From positions 916,013-980,012 of the forward strand of contig NZ_JACHJH010000001.1 of the NCBI RefSeq assembly GCF_014203555.1: 64,000 nt of DNA, given 5' to 3'. Numbering within the stretch: position 1 is the first letter of the stretch; each line of letters starts with the position of its first letter. Positions 8,281-15,936 of the stretch are shown here, piece after piece. The notes under the pieces are model-generated. The model was not told the origin of the DNA. It did not search any database and saw only the letters and a program-made list of their open reading frames with translations. The translations under genes and the position numbers were made by a program. This stretch comes from Streptomyces olivoverticillatus. GTDB taxonomy: Bacteria; Actinomycetota; Actinomycetes; Streptomycetales; Streptomycetaceae.

Positions 8281-9717
8281 TTGAGTTCGGGACACGGAGC
8301 AGACTCCGCACCCGCACCGAACCGCCACGACGACGCACCCATCACCTCCCTGCCGCACGTGAAGCACAAGGGAGGCATGTTCAGCTCGCTCCGGGTCCGC
8401 AATTACCGGCTCTTCGCCACCGGCCAGGTGGTCTCCAACACCGGCACCTGGATGCAGCGCATCGCCCAGGACTGGCTCGTCCTCGGCCTGACCGGCTCCT
8501 CCGCGGCGGTCGGCATCACGACGGCCCTGCAGTTCCTGCCCATGCTGCTGCTCGGCCTCTACGGCGGCGTCATCGCCGACCGCTACCCCAAGCGGCGGCT
8601 ACTGCTGATCACCCAGAGCGCCATGGGCGTCACCGGTCTCGCCCTGGCCGCCCTCACCCTCTCCGGGCACGTCCAGGTCTGGCACGTCTACCTCACCGCG
8701 CTCGCGCTCGGTGTCGTCACGGTCGTCGACAACCCCGTCCGGCAGGCGTTCGTCGTGGAGATGGTCGGCCCCGCCGACCTGCGCAACGCCGTCAGCCTCA
8801 ACTCGGCCAACTTCCAGTCCGCCCGGCTGGTCGGCCCCGCCGTCGCCGGCGCGCTGATCACCGCCATGGGCAGCGGCTGGGCGTTCCTGCTGAACGGGCT
8901 GTCCTTCGCCGCGCCCATCGCCGGGCTGCTGCTGATGCGCACCTCCGAGCTGCACAAGGCCGACCGCGCGCCGCGCGGCAAGGGCCAGCTCCGCGAGGGG
9001 CTGCGCTACGTCTCCGGGCGCCCGGACCTGCTGTGGCCGATCGTCCTGGTCGGCTTCATCGGCACCTTCGGCTTCAACTTCCCGATCTGGCTGACGGCGT
9101 TCGTCAACGACGTCTTCCACGCCGACGCCGGCACCTACGGCCTGCTCAACACCCTGATGGCCGCCGGTTCGCTGGCCGGCGCGCTGCTCGCGGCACGCCG
9201 GGGCACCTCGCGGACCAGGCTGCTGGTCGGCGCCGCGGTCCTGTTCGGAGTACTGGAGATCGCGGCCGCGCTCGCGCCCGGGTTCTGGGTGTTCGCGCTG
9301 CTGCTGGTGCCGATCGGCATGTGCGGCCTCACGATCAACGTGACCGCCAACTCCAGCCTCCAGCTGGCCTCCGACCCGGCCCTGCGCGGCCGGGTGATGA
9401 GCCTGTTCATGATGGTCTTCATGGGCGGCACCCCACTGGGCGCCCCGCTCGTCGGCTGGGTGACGGACGTCTACGGGCCCAGGCTCGGCTTCCTCGCCGG
9501 AGGCCTGGTCTCCGCGCTGGCGGCGGCGTGCATCGGCCTCGTGCTGGTGCGCGCGGGGGGCCTGCGGCTCCGGGTGGACCTGAGGCGGGGGCACCGGCAC
9601 GTGACGTTCGTACCGCGCCCGACGGCCGCCCCGGGCGCCGGACGGGCCGAAGTCGGCACGTCCAGCGTGAGTACATCCGAAGTCGGCACGTCCGGCGTCA
9701 GCACGTCCAGCGCTTGA
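8281..9717 (+). CDS. MFS transporter (EntS/TetA-like efflux permease)
   Basis: A 478-residue 12-helix permease starting at TTG 8281, chosen because AAGGAGG stands a few bases upstream; the longer in-frame ATG at 8218 has no such site. The region SLRVRNYRLFATGQVVSNTG opens the first helix. The loop-2 signature reads GGVIADRYPKRRLL, and HADAGTYGLLNTLMAAGSLA lies in the second half. The pattern fits the MFS_3 subfamily of siderophore and drug exporters. The C-terminal tail is a low-complexity hydrophilic repeat (GTSSVSTSE, GTSGVSTSS). Substrate is unknown; regulation by the preceding MarR protein is inferred. Confidence 0.88.
   Translation: MSSGHGADSAPAPNRHDDAPITSLPHVKHKGGMFSSLRVRNYRLFATGQVVSNTGTWMQRIAQDWLVLGLTGSSAAVGITTALQFLPMLLLGLYGGVIADRYPKRRLLLITQSAMGVTGLALAALTLSGHVQVWHVYLTALALGVVTVVDNPVRQAFVVEMVGPADLRNAVSLNSANFQSARLVGPAVAGALITAMGSGWAFLLNGLSFAAPIAGLLLMRTSELHKADRAPRGKGQLREGLRYVSGRPDLLWPIVLVGFIGTFGFNFPIWLTAFVNDVFHADAGTYGLLNTLMAAGSLAGALLAARRGTSRTRLLVGAAVLFGVLEIAAALAPGFWVFALLLVPIGMCGLTINVTANSSLQLASDPALRGRVMSLFMMVFMGGTPLGAPLVGWVTDVYGPRLGFLAGGLVSALAAACIGLVLVRAGGLRLRVDLRRGHRHVTFVPRPTAAPGAGRAEVGTSSVSTSEVGTSGVSTSSA
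9648..9707 (+). repeat. 30-base tandem duplication encoding a Ser/Thr-rich tail
   Basis: Two near-identical 30-base units (9648-9677 and 9678-9707) begin CGAAGTCGGCACGTCC and encode E-V-G-T-S-S/G-V-S-T-S twice at the extreme C-terminus of the MFS protein. The unit length is a multiple of three, so copy number could change without shifting frame. Confidence 0.7.
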
Positions 9718-9739
9718 GGGCCAGGTGCGCGGCGCGGCG

Positions 9740-10264
9740 TCACACCCGCCGCGCCAGCACCTGCCCCGGCCACTCCCCGCCCTCACCGGCCCGGAAGGTC
9801 TCCGTCCGGGTGAACCCCTGCCCCTCGTAGAAGGCGACCAGCCGCCCCTCGCTGCCCGCGTAGCAGTCGACCCGCAGCAGCCCGATCCCCTGCCGCCGCG
9901 TCTCCTGCACCGCGTGCGCGAGGAGCGCCGCCCCCACGCCCCGCCCCGCGAAGCGGCGGTCGGAGACCAGCAGGTGCACGTACACCTCGGGCTCGTCCGC
10001 CGGGGCGACCTGCGGCGTGGAGTACGGCGTCAGCGTGACCGTCCCCGCGGGGACGCCGTCGATCTCCGCGATCCACGGCGTCCCCTCGGAGACGATCCGC
10101 TCCACCTGCGCCACCGCCCTCGGCCGCGCCGACCACGGCAGGGTGCCCCACTGGCCGGTGCGGCCGTGCGCCACCAGCCACTCCACCGCCCCGTCGAGCA
10201 TGGCGAGTATCGCGGGGACGTCGTCCGCCCCGCCCTTCCTGATCTCCAAGCCGTTGCCTGCCAT
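9740..10264 (-). CDS. GNAT family N-acetyltransferase
   Basis: A 174-residue acetyltransferase fold. The start at 10264 (MAGNGLEIRKGG) is chosen because it begins the first beta strand; the longer in-frame ORF runs through the divergent ThpR gene. Acetyl-CoA-binding motif A is seen as VSDRRFAGRGVGAALLAHAV (about residues 105-124), and motif B as DCYAGSEGRLVAFYEGQGFTR. Such proteins acetylate amines of small molecules or proteins; nothing here identifies the substrate. It is divergent from thpR with only 18 bases between the starts, so the promoters overlap. Confidence 0.88.
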   Translation of the reverse strand: MAGNGLEIRKGGADDVPAILAMLDGAVEWLVAHGRTGQWGTLPWSARPRAVAQVERIVSEGTPWIAEIDGVPAGTVTLTPYSTPQVAPADEPEVYVHLLVSDRRFAGRGVGAALLAHAVQETRRQGIGLLRVDCYAGSEGRLVAFYEGQGFTRTETFRAGEGGEWPGQVLARRV

Positions 10265-10282
10265 GCGCGGGACACTAGTCGT

Positions 10283-10864
10283 ATGCGCCTGTTCGTGGCT
10301 GTGATCCCGCCCTCGGCCGCCATCGACGAACTCGCGGCCGAGGTCGCCCAATTGCGCGCCGCGCTGCCCGAGCGGCGCGGCCGGCTGCGCTGGACCGAAC
10401 CCGCGAACTGGCACTTCACCCTGGCCTTCCTCGGCGAGACCGACGAGGCCCTCCTCCCCGAGCTGGACGAACGCCTCTCCCGCGCCGCCCACCGGCACCC
10501 GGCCCACGAGCTGCGGTTCGCGTCCGGCGGCCGGTTCGGCGACCGCATCCTTTGGGTGGGGGCGACCGGCTCCCTGGAGACCCTGGGCGGCCTGGCCCGC
10601 TCGGCCCGCGCCGCCGCCCGCCGCGCCGGCGTCCCGATGGACGACGCCAAGCCCTTCCGCCCCCACCTCACCCTCGCCCGCACCGCCGGGCACGTGAACC
10701 TCAAGCCCTACGCGGAGGAGCTGGCCGAGTTCCGGGGCCGCCGGTGGCAGGTCGAGCGCCTGGAGCTCGTCCGCAGCCTCCTGCCCGCCTCCGGCATCGC
10801 CGGGGAGCGCCCCCGCTACGAAACGGTGGCCGCCTGGCCACTGGGTACCCGGCGGGCACCCTGA
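10283..10864 (+). CDS. thpR: RNA 2',3'-cyclic phosphodiesterase
   Basis: A 193-residue member of the 2H phosphoesterase superfamily (LigT/ThpR), which opens 2',3'-cyclic phosphates on RNA ends. Both catalytic tetrapeptides are visible: HFTL at about residue 43 (ANWHFTLAFLGET) and HLTL at about 128 (PHLTLAR). The N-terminus MRLFVAVIPP is the usual first strand. The start at 10283 lies 18 bases from the divergent GNAT start and has no obvious Shine-Dalgarno sequence, so a leaderless message is likely. The family's in vivo role in bacteria is uncertain; tRNA or RNA end repair is the usual proposal. Confidence 0.9.
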   Translation: MRLFVAVIPPSAAIDELAAEVAQLRAALPERRGRLRWTEPANWHFTLAFLGETDEALLPELDERLSRAAHRHPAHELRFASGGRFGDRILWVGATGSLETLGGLARSARAAARRAGVPMDDAKPFRPHLTLARTAGHVNLKPYAEELAEFRGRRWQVERLELVRSLLPASGIAGERPRYETVAAWPLGTRRAP

Positions 10865-10886
10865 CCGCTCCGGTTACGCTCGTAGG

Positions 10887-10973
10887 GTGGACCCCAAGAC
10901 CAGAAACCGGATCATGACCGGTGCGCTCGCCGTGCTGCTCGTCGTCGTCGCCGTGGTGGCCGCGGTGAAGTGA
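10887..10973 (+). CDS. Small single-pass membrane protein (28 residues)
   Basis: A 28-codon ORF beginning GTG at 10887, 23 bases after thpR. It encodes a charged N-terminus (MDPKTRNRIMTG) followed by a single hydrophobic helix (ALAVLLVVVAVVAAV) and a terminal Lys. A TAGGG-like sequence lies directly before the start. The positive-inside N-terminus and clean hydrophobic run are unlikely by chance at this size. No function is known. It could be co-transcribed with thpR or sit at the head of the aldo/keto reductase transcript, whose start is 66 bases downstream. Confidence 0.55.
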   Translation: MDPKTRNRIMTGALAVLLVVVAVVAAVK

Positions 10974-11039
10974 CCCCGCGGCGACCCCGCGCGAGTCACC
11001 CTTGCTTCGAGCCCGCTCCAGGGCGTTGGCTAAGGCGGC

Positions 11040-12032
11040 ATGGAGTACACGCAGCTCGGACGCACTGGACTCAAGGTCAGCAGGCTCGTCCTCGGCACCA
11101 TGAACTTCGGTCCCCAGACCGACGAGGCCGCGAGCCACGCCATCATGGACGCCGCGCTGGACGCGGGCCTGAACTTCTTCGACACCGCCAACGTGTACGG
11201 CTGGGGCGAGAACAAGGGCCGCACCGAGAAGATCATCGGCAGCTGGTTCGCCCAGGGCGGCGGGCGGCGCGAGAAGGTCGTCATCGGCACCAAGGTCTTC
11301 GGCGGGATGCAGCCCGACGGCGAGCAGCCCTGGCCCAACGAGGACCGCCTCTCCGCGCTCAGCATCCGGCGCGCGGTCGAGGGCAGCCTCAAGCGGCTGC
11401 AGACCGACCACATCGACCTCTACCAGTTCCACCACATCGACCGGCGGACGCCGTTCGAGGAGATCTGGCAGGCCATCGACGTCCTCGTACAGCAGGGCAA
11501 GATCCTCTACGCCGGTTCCTCCAACTTCCCCGGCTACAAGATCGCGCAGGCGAACGAGCTGGCCGCGCGCCGCGGGACGTTCGGCCTGGTCAGCGAGCAG
11601 TGCCTGTACAACCTGGCGGAGCGGCGGGCGGAGATGGAGGTGATCCCGGCCGCGCGGGAGTACGGGCTGGGTGTCATCCCGTGGTCGCCGCTGCACGGCG
11701 GTCTGCTCGGCGGCGTCATCAAGAAGGAGGCCCGGGACGGGCGCAGGGCCAGCGGCCGGTCGGCGGATGCGCTGGCCAACACGGCGGTCCGGGCGCAGGT
11801 CCAGGCGTACGAGGACCTGCTCGACAAGCACGGCCTCGAACCCGGCGAGGCGGCGCTGGCCTGGCTGCTGACCCGGCCCGGCGTCACCGGCCCGATCGTC
11901 GGCCCGCGCACGGCCGAGCAGTTGGAGAGCGCGCTGCGGGCGGTGAAGCTGGAGCTGAGCGAGGAGGTGCTGACCTCGCTGGACGAGATCTTCCCGGGCC
12001 CGGGCCCGTCGCCGGAGGCGTTCGCCTGGTGA
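11040..12032 (+). CDS. Aldo/keto reductase
   Basis: A 330-residue NADPH-dependent (beta/alpha)8-barrel oxidoreductase. The catalytic tetrad is recognisable: Asp and Tyr in FDTANVYG (about 44-51), Lys in VVIGTKVFGG (about 80-89), and His in YQFHHIDRR (about 124-132). The C-terminal NADPH-binding part reads GPIVGPRTAEQLESAL. The N-terminal MEYTQLGRTGLKVS matches the family of open-chain sugar and carbonyl reductases (YajO/Tas-like). Length is typical. The physiological substrate cannot be told from sequence. The next gene is convergent. Confidence 0.92.
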   Translation: MEYTQLGRTGLKVSRLVLGTMNFGPQTDEAASHAIMDAALDAGLNFFDTANVYGWGENKGRTEKIIGSWFAQGGGRREKVVIGTKVFGGMQPDGEQPWPNEDRLSALSIRRAVEGSLKRLQTDHIDLYQFHHIDRRTPFEEIWQAIDVLVQQGKILYAGSSNFPGYKIAQANELAARRGTFGLVSEQCLYNLAERRAEMEVIPAAREYGLGVIPWSPLHGGLLGGVIKKEARDGRRASGRSADALANTAVRAQVQAYEDLLDKHGLEPGEAALAWLLTRPGVTGPIVGPRTAEQLESALRAVKLELSEEVLTSLDEIFPGPGPSPEAFAW

Positions 12033-12048
12033 CCTGTTGAAGCGCGGG

Positions 12049-12930
12049 TCACCGCAGGAGCAGATCCGTGACCCCGGTGGTGTCCTCTTCAGCGTGCCCG
12101 GCGGCGAGGCGCTGCTTCATCAAGGTCAGGTAGGGCGTCAGCAGTTCGGTGCTGACGCCCTGCTCCTCCGCGGTGCGCAGCAGCGTCGCGGACCCGGCGA
12201 CCTGCATGGCGAGGTTGGAGACGACGCCCGTCGTGTAGTCGCCGTCCTCCAGGTGACCGGCCATCGAGCCGACGGACTGCCCCATGGCGGTGAGCCAGGA
12301 CGTGAGGAGCGGGGCGAGGTCCGTGGGTGCGATCTCCTCCTTGCGGATCAGCGCGAAGGCGTGGGCGACCCCGGAGAACATCCCGTACATGGCGCTGAGC
12401 AGCGCGACGTCGTGGAGGGCGGCGAAGCCGGCGTCCTCACCGACGTAATTGGTCCCGGCCGGTGCGGACAGGGCGTCGCGGTGGGCCTCGAAGAGGCCGC
12501 GCGAGCCGCTGTAGAAGACGTACGCGCCGGAGCCCGCGGCACCGATCATCGGCGGGACGGCCATGATCCCGCCGTCCAGGTAGCGGGCCCCGCGCTCGCA
12601 GGCCCACTCGGCGCGGGCGCGGGCCTGTGCGGGGGTGCTGGTGGTGAGGTTGACGAGATCCTTGCCGGTCAGGTCGGCGTCGGCGAGGGCCTCGCCGACG
12701 GAGTCGTCGTCGAGGAGGCAGACCACGACGAGCCGGCTCGCGGCGACGGCTTCGGCGACGGTGGGCACGGCGACCGCCGCCGGGGCGACGTCGGCGAGCG
12801 CCGTGGCCCGGCCGGGCGTGCGGTTCCAGACGGTCAGCGCGTACCCGGCGTCCTGCCAGGCTGCGGCCAGTGCGGTGCCCATGGCGCCGAGGCCGAGGAG
12901 GGAGAGGGAGCGGGTGTTGTTGTCGGTCAT
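12049..12930 (-). CDS. Imine reductase-like NAD(P)-dependent oxidoreductase
   Basis: A 293-residue protein of the 6-phosphogluconate dehydrogenase/beta-hydroxyacid dehydrogenase superfamily. The Rossmann motif is SLLGLGAMGTALAAAW, with TVWNRTPGRA setting NADPH preference. The segment YLDGGIMAVPPMIG plus the downstream VFYSGSRGLFEAHRD is characteristic of imine reductases rather than hydroxyisobutyrate dehydrogenases, and the all-alpha C-terminal half forms the usual interlocked dimer. The start at 12930 (MTDNNTRSLS) is preferred over 12966, which would run into the operator. It is divergent from an HxlR regulator across a short spacer with a strong palindrome, so regulation by that protein is likely. 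Confidence 0.85.
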   Translation of the reverse strand: MTDNNTRSLSLLGLGAMGTALAAAWQDAGYALTVWNRTPGRATALADVAPAAVAVPTVAEAVAASRLVVVCLLDDDSVGEALADADLTGKDLVNLTTSTPAQARARAEWACERGARYLDGGIMAVPPMIGAAGSGAYVFYSGSRGLFEAHRDALSAPAGTNYVGEDAGFAALHDVALLSAMYGMFSGVAHAFALIRKEEIAPTDLAPLLTSWLTAMGQSVGSMAGHLEDGDYTTGVVSNLAMQVAGSATLLRTAEEQGVSTELLTPYLTLMKQRLAAGHAEEDTTGVTDLLLR

Positions 12931-12971
12931 GCCGTTTAGGCTGGTTCGCGGACCAAAGATGATCAAGTACG

Positions 12972-13001
12972 CACCTTGAAGTGGGTGGTTACCTCAAGGT
13001 G
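12972..13001. promoter_or_regulatory. Palindromic operator between the imine reductase and hxlR genes
   Basis: CACCTTGA (12972-12979) is perfectly repeated in inverted orientation as TCAAGGTG (12994-13001). The centre-to-centre distance is 22 bases, about two helical turns. It sits in the 97-base divergent spacer, 27 bases upstream of the HxlR start. This is the expected geometry for a dimeric winged-helix regulator controlling both promoters. Confidence 0.7.
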
Positions 13002-13027
13002 AGTGAGCAGGTCAGAGGGGTGGAGCG

Positions 13028-13360
13028 ATGCCTGTTGGACGGAGGCCGGGGTCGTACGTCTGCGGGATCGACGCGGCGATGGACGTGATCGGCGGCAAGT
13101 GGAAGGTGCTGATCCTCTGGGCGCTGGACGCCTACCCGTCCTCGCGCTTCGGCGAGCTCCGCAGGCTGGTGCCGGGGGTGACGGAGAAGGTCCTCACCTC
13201 GCACCTGCGCGAGCTGGAACAGGACGGCATCGTCCACCGCGAGGTGTACGAGGAGGTGCCACCGCGCGTCGAGTACTCCCTGACGCCCCTGGGCACCTCG
13301 CTCAACGCCGCGCTGGTGCCGCTGGGGGTCTGGGGTCGGGAGCACGTGCTGGAGGGATGA
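13028..13360 (+). CDS. HxlR family transcriptional regulator
   Basis: A 110-residue winged-helix protein with the HxlR signature: VCGIDAAMDVIGGKWKVLIL, then RFGELRRLVPGVTEKVLTSHLRELEQDGIV and the wing VPPRVEYSLTPLG. Cys12 is at the position of the redox-active cysteine of several HxlR members (HypR, QorR, YodB), so a thiol- or electrophile-sensing role is plausible. It diverges from an imine reductase-like gene over a strong palindrome, the usual layout for an HxlR regulator and its target oxidoreductase. The stop lies almost against the convergent PAP2-type gene. Confidence 0.92.
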   Translation: MPVGRRPGSYVCGIDAAMDVIGGKWKVLILWALDAYPSSRFGELRRLVPGVTEKVLTSHLRELEQDGIVHREVYEEVPPRVEYSLTPLGTSLNAALVPLGVWGREHVLEG

Positions 13361-13361
13361 T

Positions 13362-14735
13362 TCAGACCAGCTCGGCCTGCGGTTCCGGTTCCGGTTGCCG
13401 CGCCGGTGCGACCTTCGGCGCCTTCGCTTCCCACAGCTTGGTGGTCCGTACGTAGAGGTAGATCACCGAGATCATCGCCAGAATGAGCAGCGGCCCGAAC
13501 ACCCACGGCTGTTCGGCCATTTCCATCGGCAGATAGCGATACGACAGCAAGAACGCGGTGAAGACCGTTGCACCGTAAGCGACCAGCTGAATTCCCGACC
13601 GGTCCCAGCCGCGTTCGATCGAACGCAAAGCCGCCTCGATCGTGAGCGTGAACACCACGCCGGAGATGATGTCCGTGCCGTAGTGGTAGCCGAATCCCAG
13701 CGTCGCTCCGAGCGTGGCAATCAGCCAGAAGGCGCCGCCGAATCGAAGAATTCGCGGGCCCTTTCGGGAGTGAATGAAGATCGCGGTGGCCCACGCCGTG
13801 TGCAGGCTGGGCATGCAGTTGCGCGGGGTGGTCGCGTCGAAGGGCATGTGGTGCGGCGCAATGATCGGCGTCGGCGTGTTGGGCCACAGGTCGGCCACCG
13901 CCCAGTGCCCGCCGTCGGCGCCGTAGGCGAAGATCGGTCCGACCACCGGGTAGATCATGTAGATGCCCGGCCCGAGGAGGCCGATCACCAGGAAGGTGCG
14001 CACCAGGTGATGGCGCGGGAAGCGGCGCTCGGCCGCCACATTGCGCAGCTGGTACAGCGAGACGAGGACCGCGGCCACCGCGAGCTGGATGTAGACGTAG
14101 TCGAGAACGTGGTCGCCGATCGGACCGGTGGCCTTGACGATCCGGCCTACGATCCACGACGGGTTGCCCAGCGCGTGATCGGCGGTGGCCACGTACTGGT
14201 CGAGCACCGCCGGGCGGGTCTTCGAGGTGATGAGCAGCCAGGTGTCGCCGGTCTTGCGGCCGGCCACCAGCAGCAGGCCCAGCCCGACGCCCTTCAGCAG
14301 CAGGATGCGTTCCCGGCCGGTGCGGCGCGTGACGGCGATGACCGCATACCCCAGAACCACCCACAACGCGCCGTTGCCGAACATCATCTTGGCGCCGACG
14401 GCCCATCGCACCAGAAAGAAGGCGACGTCGATGCCGACCGCGATGCCGGCGGCGATGAACCGTTCCCGCCAGGTGAGCACCACCATCATCAGCCCCATGC
14501 TGGCGTAGAGCAGTGGGCCCGATTTGGGGGCGAATATCACCTCTTTAGCCTGGTTGGTGATCGGCCCCGGCAGGCCGTAGTGACGCGCGGCGATCTCCAG
14601 CGCGATGAGGAATCCGAGGGCCACCACACTCACTGTGGCCCACAATATCGTCCGTGGTCGGCGCCACGCGGCGAACGTTATTCTGCTATTTATTCGCGAA
14701 AACACCCGTGCTATAGATATCAATTGTTTGGCCAA
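13362..14735 (-). CDS. PAP2-type membrane protein, inositol phosphotransferase (AUR1/PAP2_3-like)
   Basis: A 457-residue polytopic membrane protein with about ten hydrophobic segments. The C-terminal half carries the PAP2 phosphotransferase signatures: CMPSLHTAWATAIF supplies the SLH motif, and LGFGYHYGTDIISG the distal His/Asp motif. This spacing is that of the PAP2_3 group including fungal inositol phosphorylceramide synthase and mycobacterial phosphoinositol enzymes. The role is probably transfer or hydrolysis of a lipid phosphate at the outer membrane face. The tail (PEPEPQAELV) is charged. The upstream 220 bases are AT-rich for this genome (TATTTATTCGCG and nearby), consistent with a promoter. 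It is convergent with hxlR, two bases apart. Confidence 0.85.
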   Translation of the reverse strand: MAKQLISIARVFSRINSRITFAAWRRPRTILWATVSVVALGFLIALEIAARHYGLPGPITNQAKEVIFAPKSGPLLYASMGLMMVVLTWRERFIAAGIAVGIDVAFFLVRWAVGAKMMFGNGALWVVLGYAVIAVTRRTGRERILLLKGVGLGLLLVAGRKTGDTWLLITSKTRPAVLDQYVATADHALGNPSWIVGRIVKATGPIGDHVLDYVYIQLAVAAVLVSLYQLRNVAAERRFPRHHLVRTFLVIGLLGPGIYMIYPVVGPIFAYGADGGHWAVADLWPNTPTPIIAPHHMPFDATTPRNCMPSLHTAWATAIFIHSRKGPRILRFGGAFWLIATLGATLGFGYHYGTDIISGVVFTLTIEAALRSIERGWDRSGIQLVAYGATVFTAFLLSYRYLPMEMAEQPWVFGPLLILAMISVIYLYVRTTKLWEAKAPKVAPARQPEPEPQAELV

Positions 14736-14955
14736 TTTGTTGGATGTCAGCTAAATAGATCACCCCTCGCGCTGGAGCATGTTTTCCGGTGAAGGGCGGG
14801 TGACCAGGGCGATCGTCGTGAGCCCGAACATGCTATCGGAGCGGTCGCCAATCTCCCGAGCGCCGCATGAAGGCGGGTCCAGCGGTGTCCGGTGGCGGTC
14901 GCAGAAGTGGTGAGGCGGGGTACCTGACCGCCAACAGCACCGATACGGTAACCGC

Positions 14956-15735
14956 GTGGATGAGGACGAACATCTGCTTCACGCCTCGTCGTTCGGCGCA
15001 GCGGCGGTCGCGTACGCCGAGCACCGTCCGGACTACGCGCAGGCTGCGGTGCGCTGGGCGCTTGAGACCGCGCCCGGCCCGCGCGTGCTCGACCTCGGTG
15101 CCGGCACCGGCAAGCTGACCGCCACGCTGGTCGCGCTGGGTGCCGACGTCATCGCGGTCGAGCCCGACCCGGCGATGCTGACCGAGCTGCGCCGCTCGCT
15201 GCCGGCTGTCCGCGCCCTGCCGGGCAGTGCCGAGGCGATACCGCTGCCGGACGCTTCCGTCGATGCCGTGCTGGCCGGCAACGCCATGCATTGGTTCGAC
15301 ATGGCCGTCGCGGGACCCGAGATCGCCAGGGTCCTCGCGCCAAGCGGCATCCTGGCCGGCCTGTGGAACCTCATGGACGACCGGGTCGAGTGGGTTGCCG
15401 GGCTCGCACGGGTCAGCGGGAGCGCGGCCATCGGCCCGCGTGACACACCCGCCGGCTGGCGCGCCGAGACGGCCGACATGCACCTTCCAAAGACCGGCGT
15501 GGCCGCCCGGTTCGGCTCACCGGAGCAGGCCGAGTTCCCACACGGGCAGCGCCGCACTGCCGACTCTCTCGTCGCGACCATCGCGACACGCGCGGGGATG
15601 CTGGTCATGCCAGAACAGGAACAGAAAGCCACGCTGGGCCGGATCCGCGCTTTCCTCGCGAGTAGTGCGGAGACCGCCCGCGGCGAGTTCACTCTCCCGA
15701 TGCTGACCGGCGTGCTGCGCGTCCGGCGGCTGTGA
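14956..15735 (+). CDS. Class I SAM-dependent methyltransferase
   Basis: A 259-residue methyltransferase. Motif I is VLDLGAGTGKLTATL (about residues 44-58), the acidic motif II residue is in VIAVEPDPAMLTEL, and the motif III region reads AEAIPLPDASVDAVLAGNAMHWFD, matching the UbiE/ubiquinone-type Methyltransf_11 group. The start is GTG at 14956 (MDEDEHLLHA). Such proteins methylate small molecules; the substrate is unknown. It precedes the leader-ORF/hydrolase locus on the same strand, but that locus has its own promoter-like elements, so they are probably separate transcripts. Confidence 0.88.
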   Translation: MDEDEHLLHASSFGAAAVAYAEHRPDYAQAAVRWALETAPGPRVLDLGAGTGKLTATLVALGADVIAVEPDPAMLTELRRSLPAVRALPGSAEAIPLPDASVDAVLAGNAMHWFDMAVAGPEIARVLAPSGILAGLWNLMDDRVEWVAGLARVSGSAAIGPRDTPAGWRAETADMHLPKTGVAARFGSPEQAEFPHGQRRTADSLVATIATRAGMLVMPEQEQKATLGRIRAFLASSAETARGEFTLPMLTGVLRVRRL

Positions 15736-15759
15736 TGCATCGCGTGGCAGGGAAAAGGC

Positions 15760-15789
15760 TTGAAGGGATGATCACCGGGCTGATATCTT
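15760..15789 (+). promoter_or_regulatory. Predicted vegetative promoter for the leader/hydrolase transcript
   Basis: TTGAAG at 15760-15765 and TATCTT at 15784-15789 are separated by 18 bases, close to the HrdB-type consensus. Transcription would begin near 15796, leaving a short 5' leader before the ribosome binding site of the 17-codon ORF. An A-rich patch (GGAAAAGG) directly precedes the -35 element. WhiB7/WblC-dependent promoters have AT-rich DNA there, so that regulator is worth considering. Confidence 0.5.
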
Positions 15790-15826
15790 CCAGTCGCCCG
15801 TGACACCGCCCGAGGAGGTGAGCCCC

Positions 15827-15880
15827 GTGAACGCAGTATCGACGTGGGTGCTCCCCCTGCCCGTCACGGCCGGCGATTGA
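15827..15880 (+). CDS. 17-residue leader peptide of a probable translational attenuator
   Basis: A short ORF beginning GTG at 15827, preceded at ideal spacing by GAGGAGGT (15812-15819), one of the best Shine-Dalgarno matches in the window. It encodes MNAVSTWVLPLPVTAGD and stops five bases before a long hairpin that encloses the ribosome binding site of the hydrolase gene. That arrangement is the hallmark of ribosome-stalling leaders upstream of erm, cat and related resistance genes. The peptide does not match a leader I can name; the Trp-Val-Leu-Pro-Leu-Pro core might mediate arrest. The strong site and position argue against chance. Confidence 0.65.
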   Translation: MNAVSTWVLPLPVTAGD

Positions 15881-15884
15881 CGTA

Positions 15885-15934
15885 GGTGTCGCCGGGAGCG
15901 CCTCGACAACAAGGCACTCCCGAAAGGCAACACC
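15885..15934 (+). promoter_or_regulatory. RBS-sequestering hairpin (translational attenuator)
   Basis: Segment 15885-15902 pairs with 15913-15934: GGTGT with ACACC, GCC with GGC, GGGAG with CTCCC, then GCC with GGC, giving 16 base pairs with two mismatches and one four-base bulge, closed by a ten-base loop. The hydrolase ribosome binding site (AAAGG, 15923-15927) lies in the 3' arm, so the fold would block initiation at 15937. Part of the 5' arm (15889-15895) can alternatively pair with 15870-15876 inside the leader ORF (CCGGCGA with TCGCCGG), giving competing structures. Confidence 0.65.
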
Positions 15935-15936
15935 TC

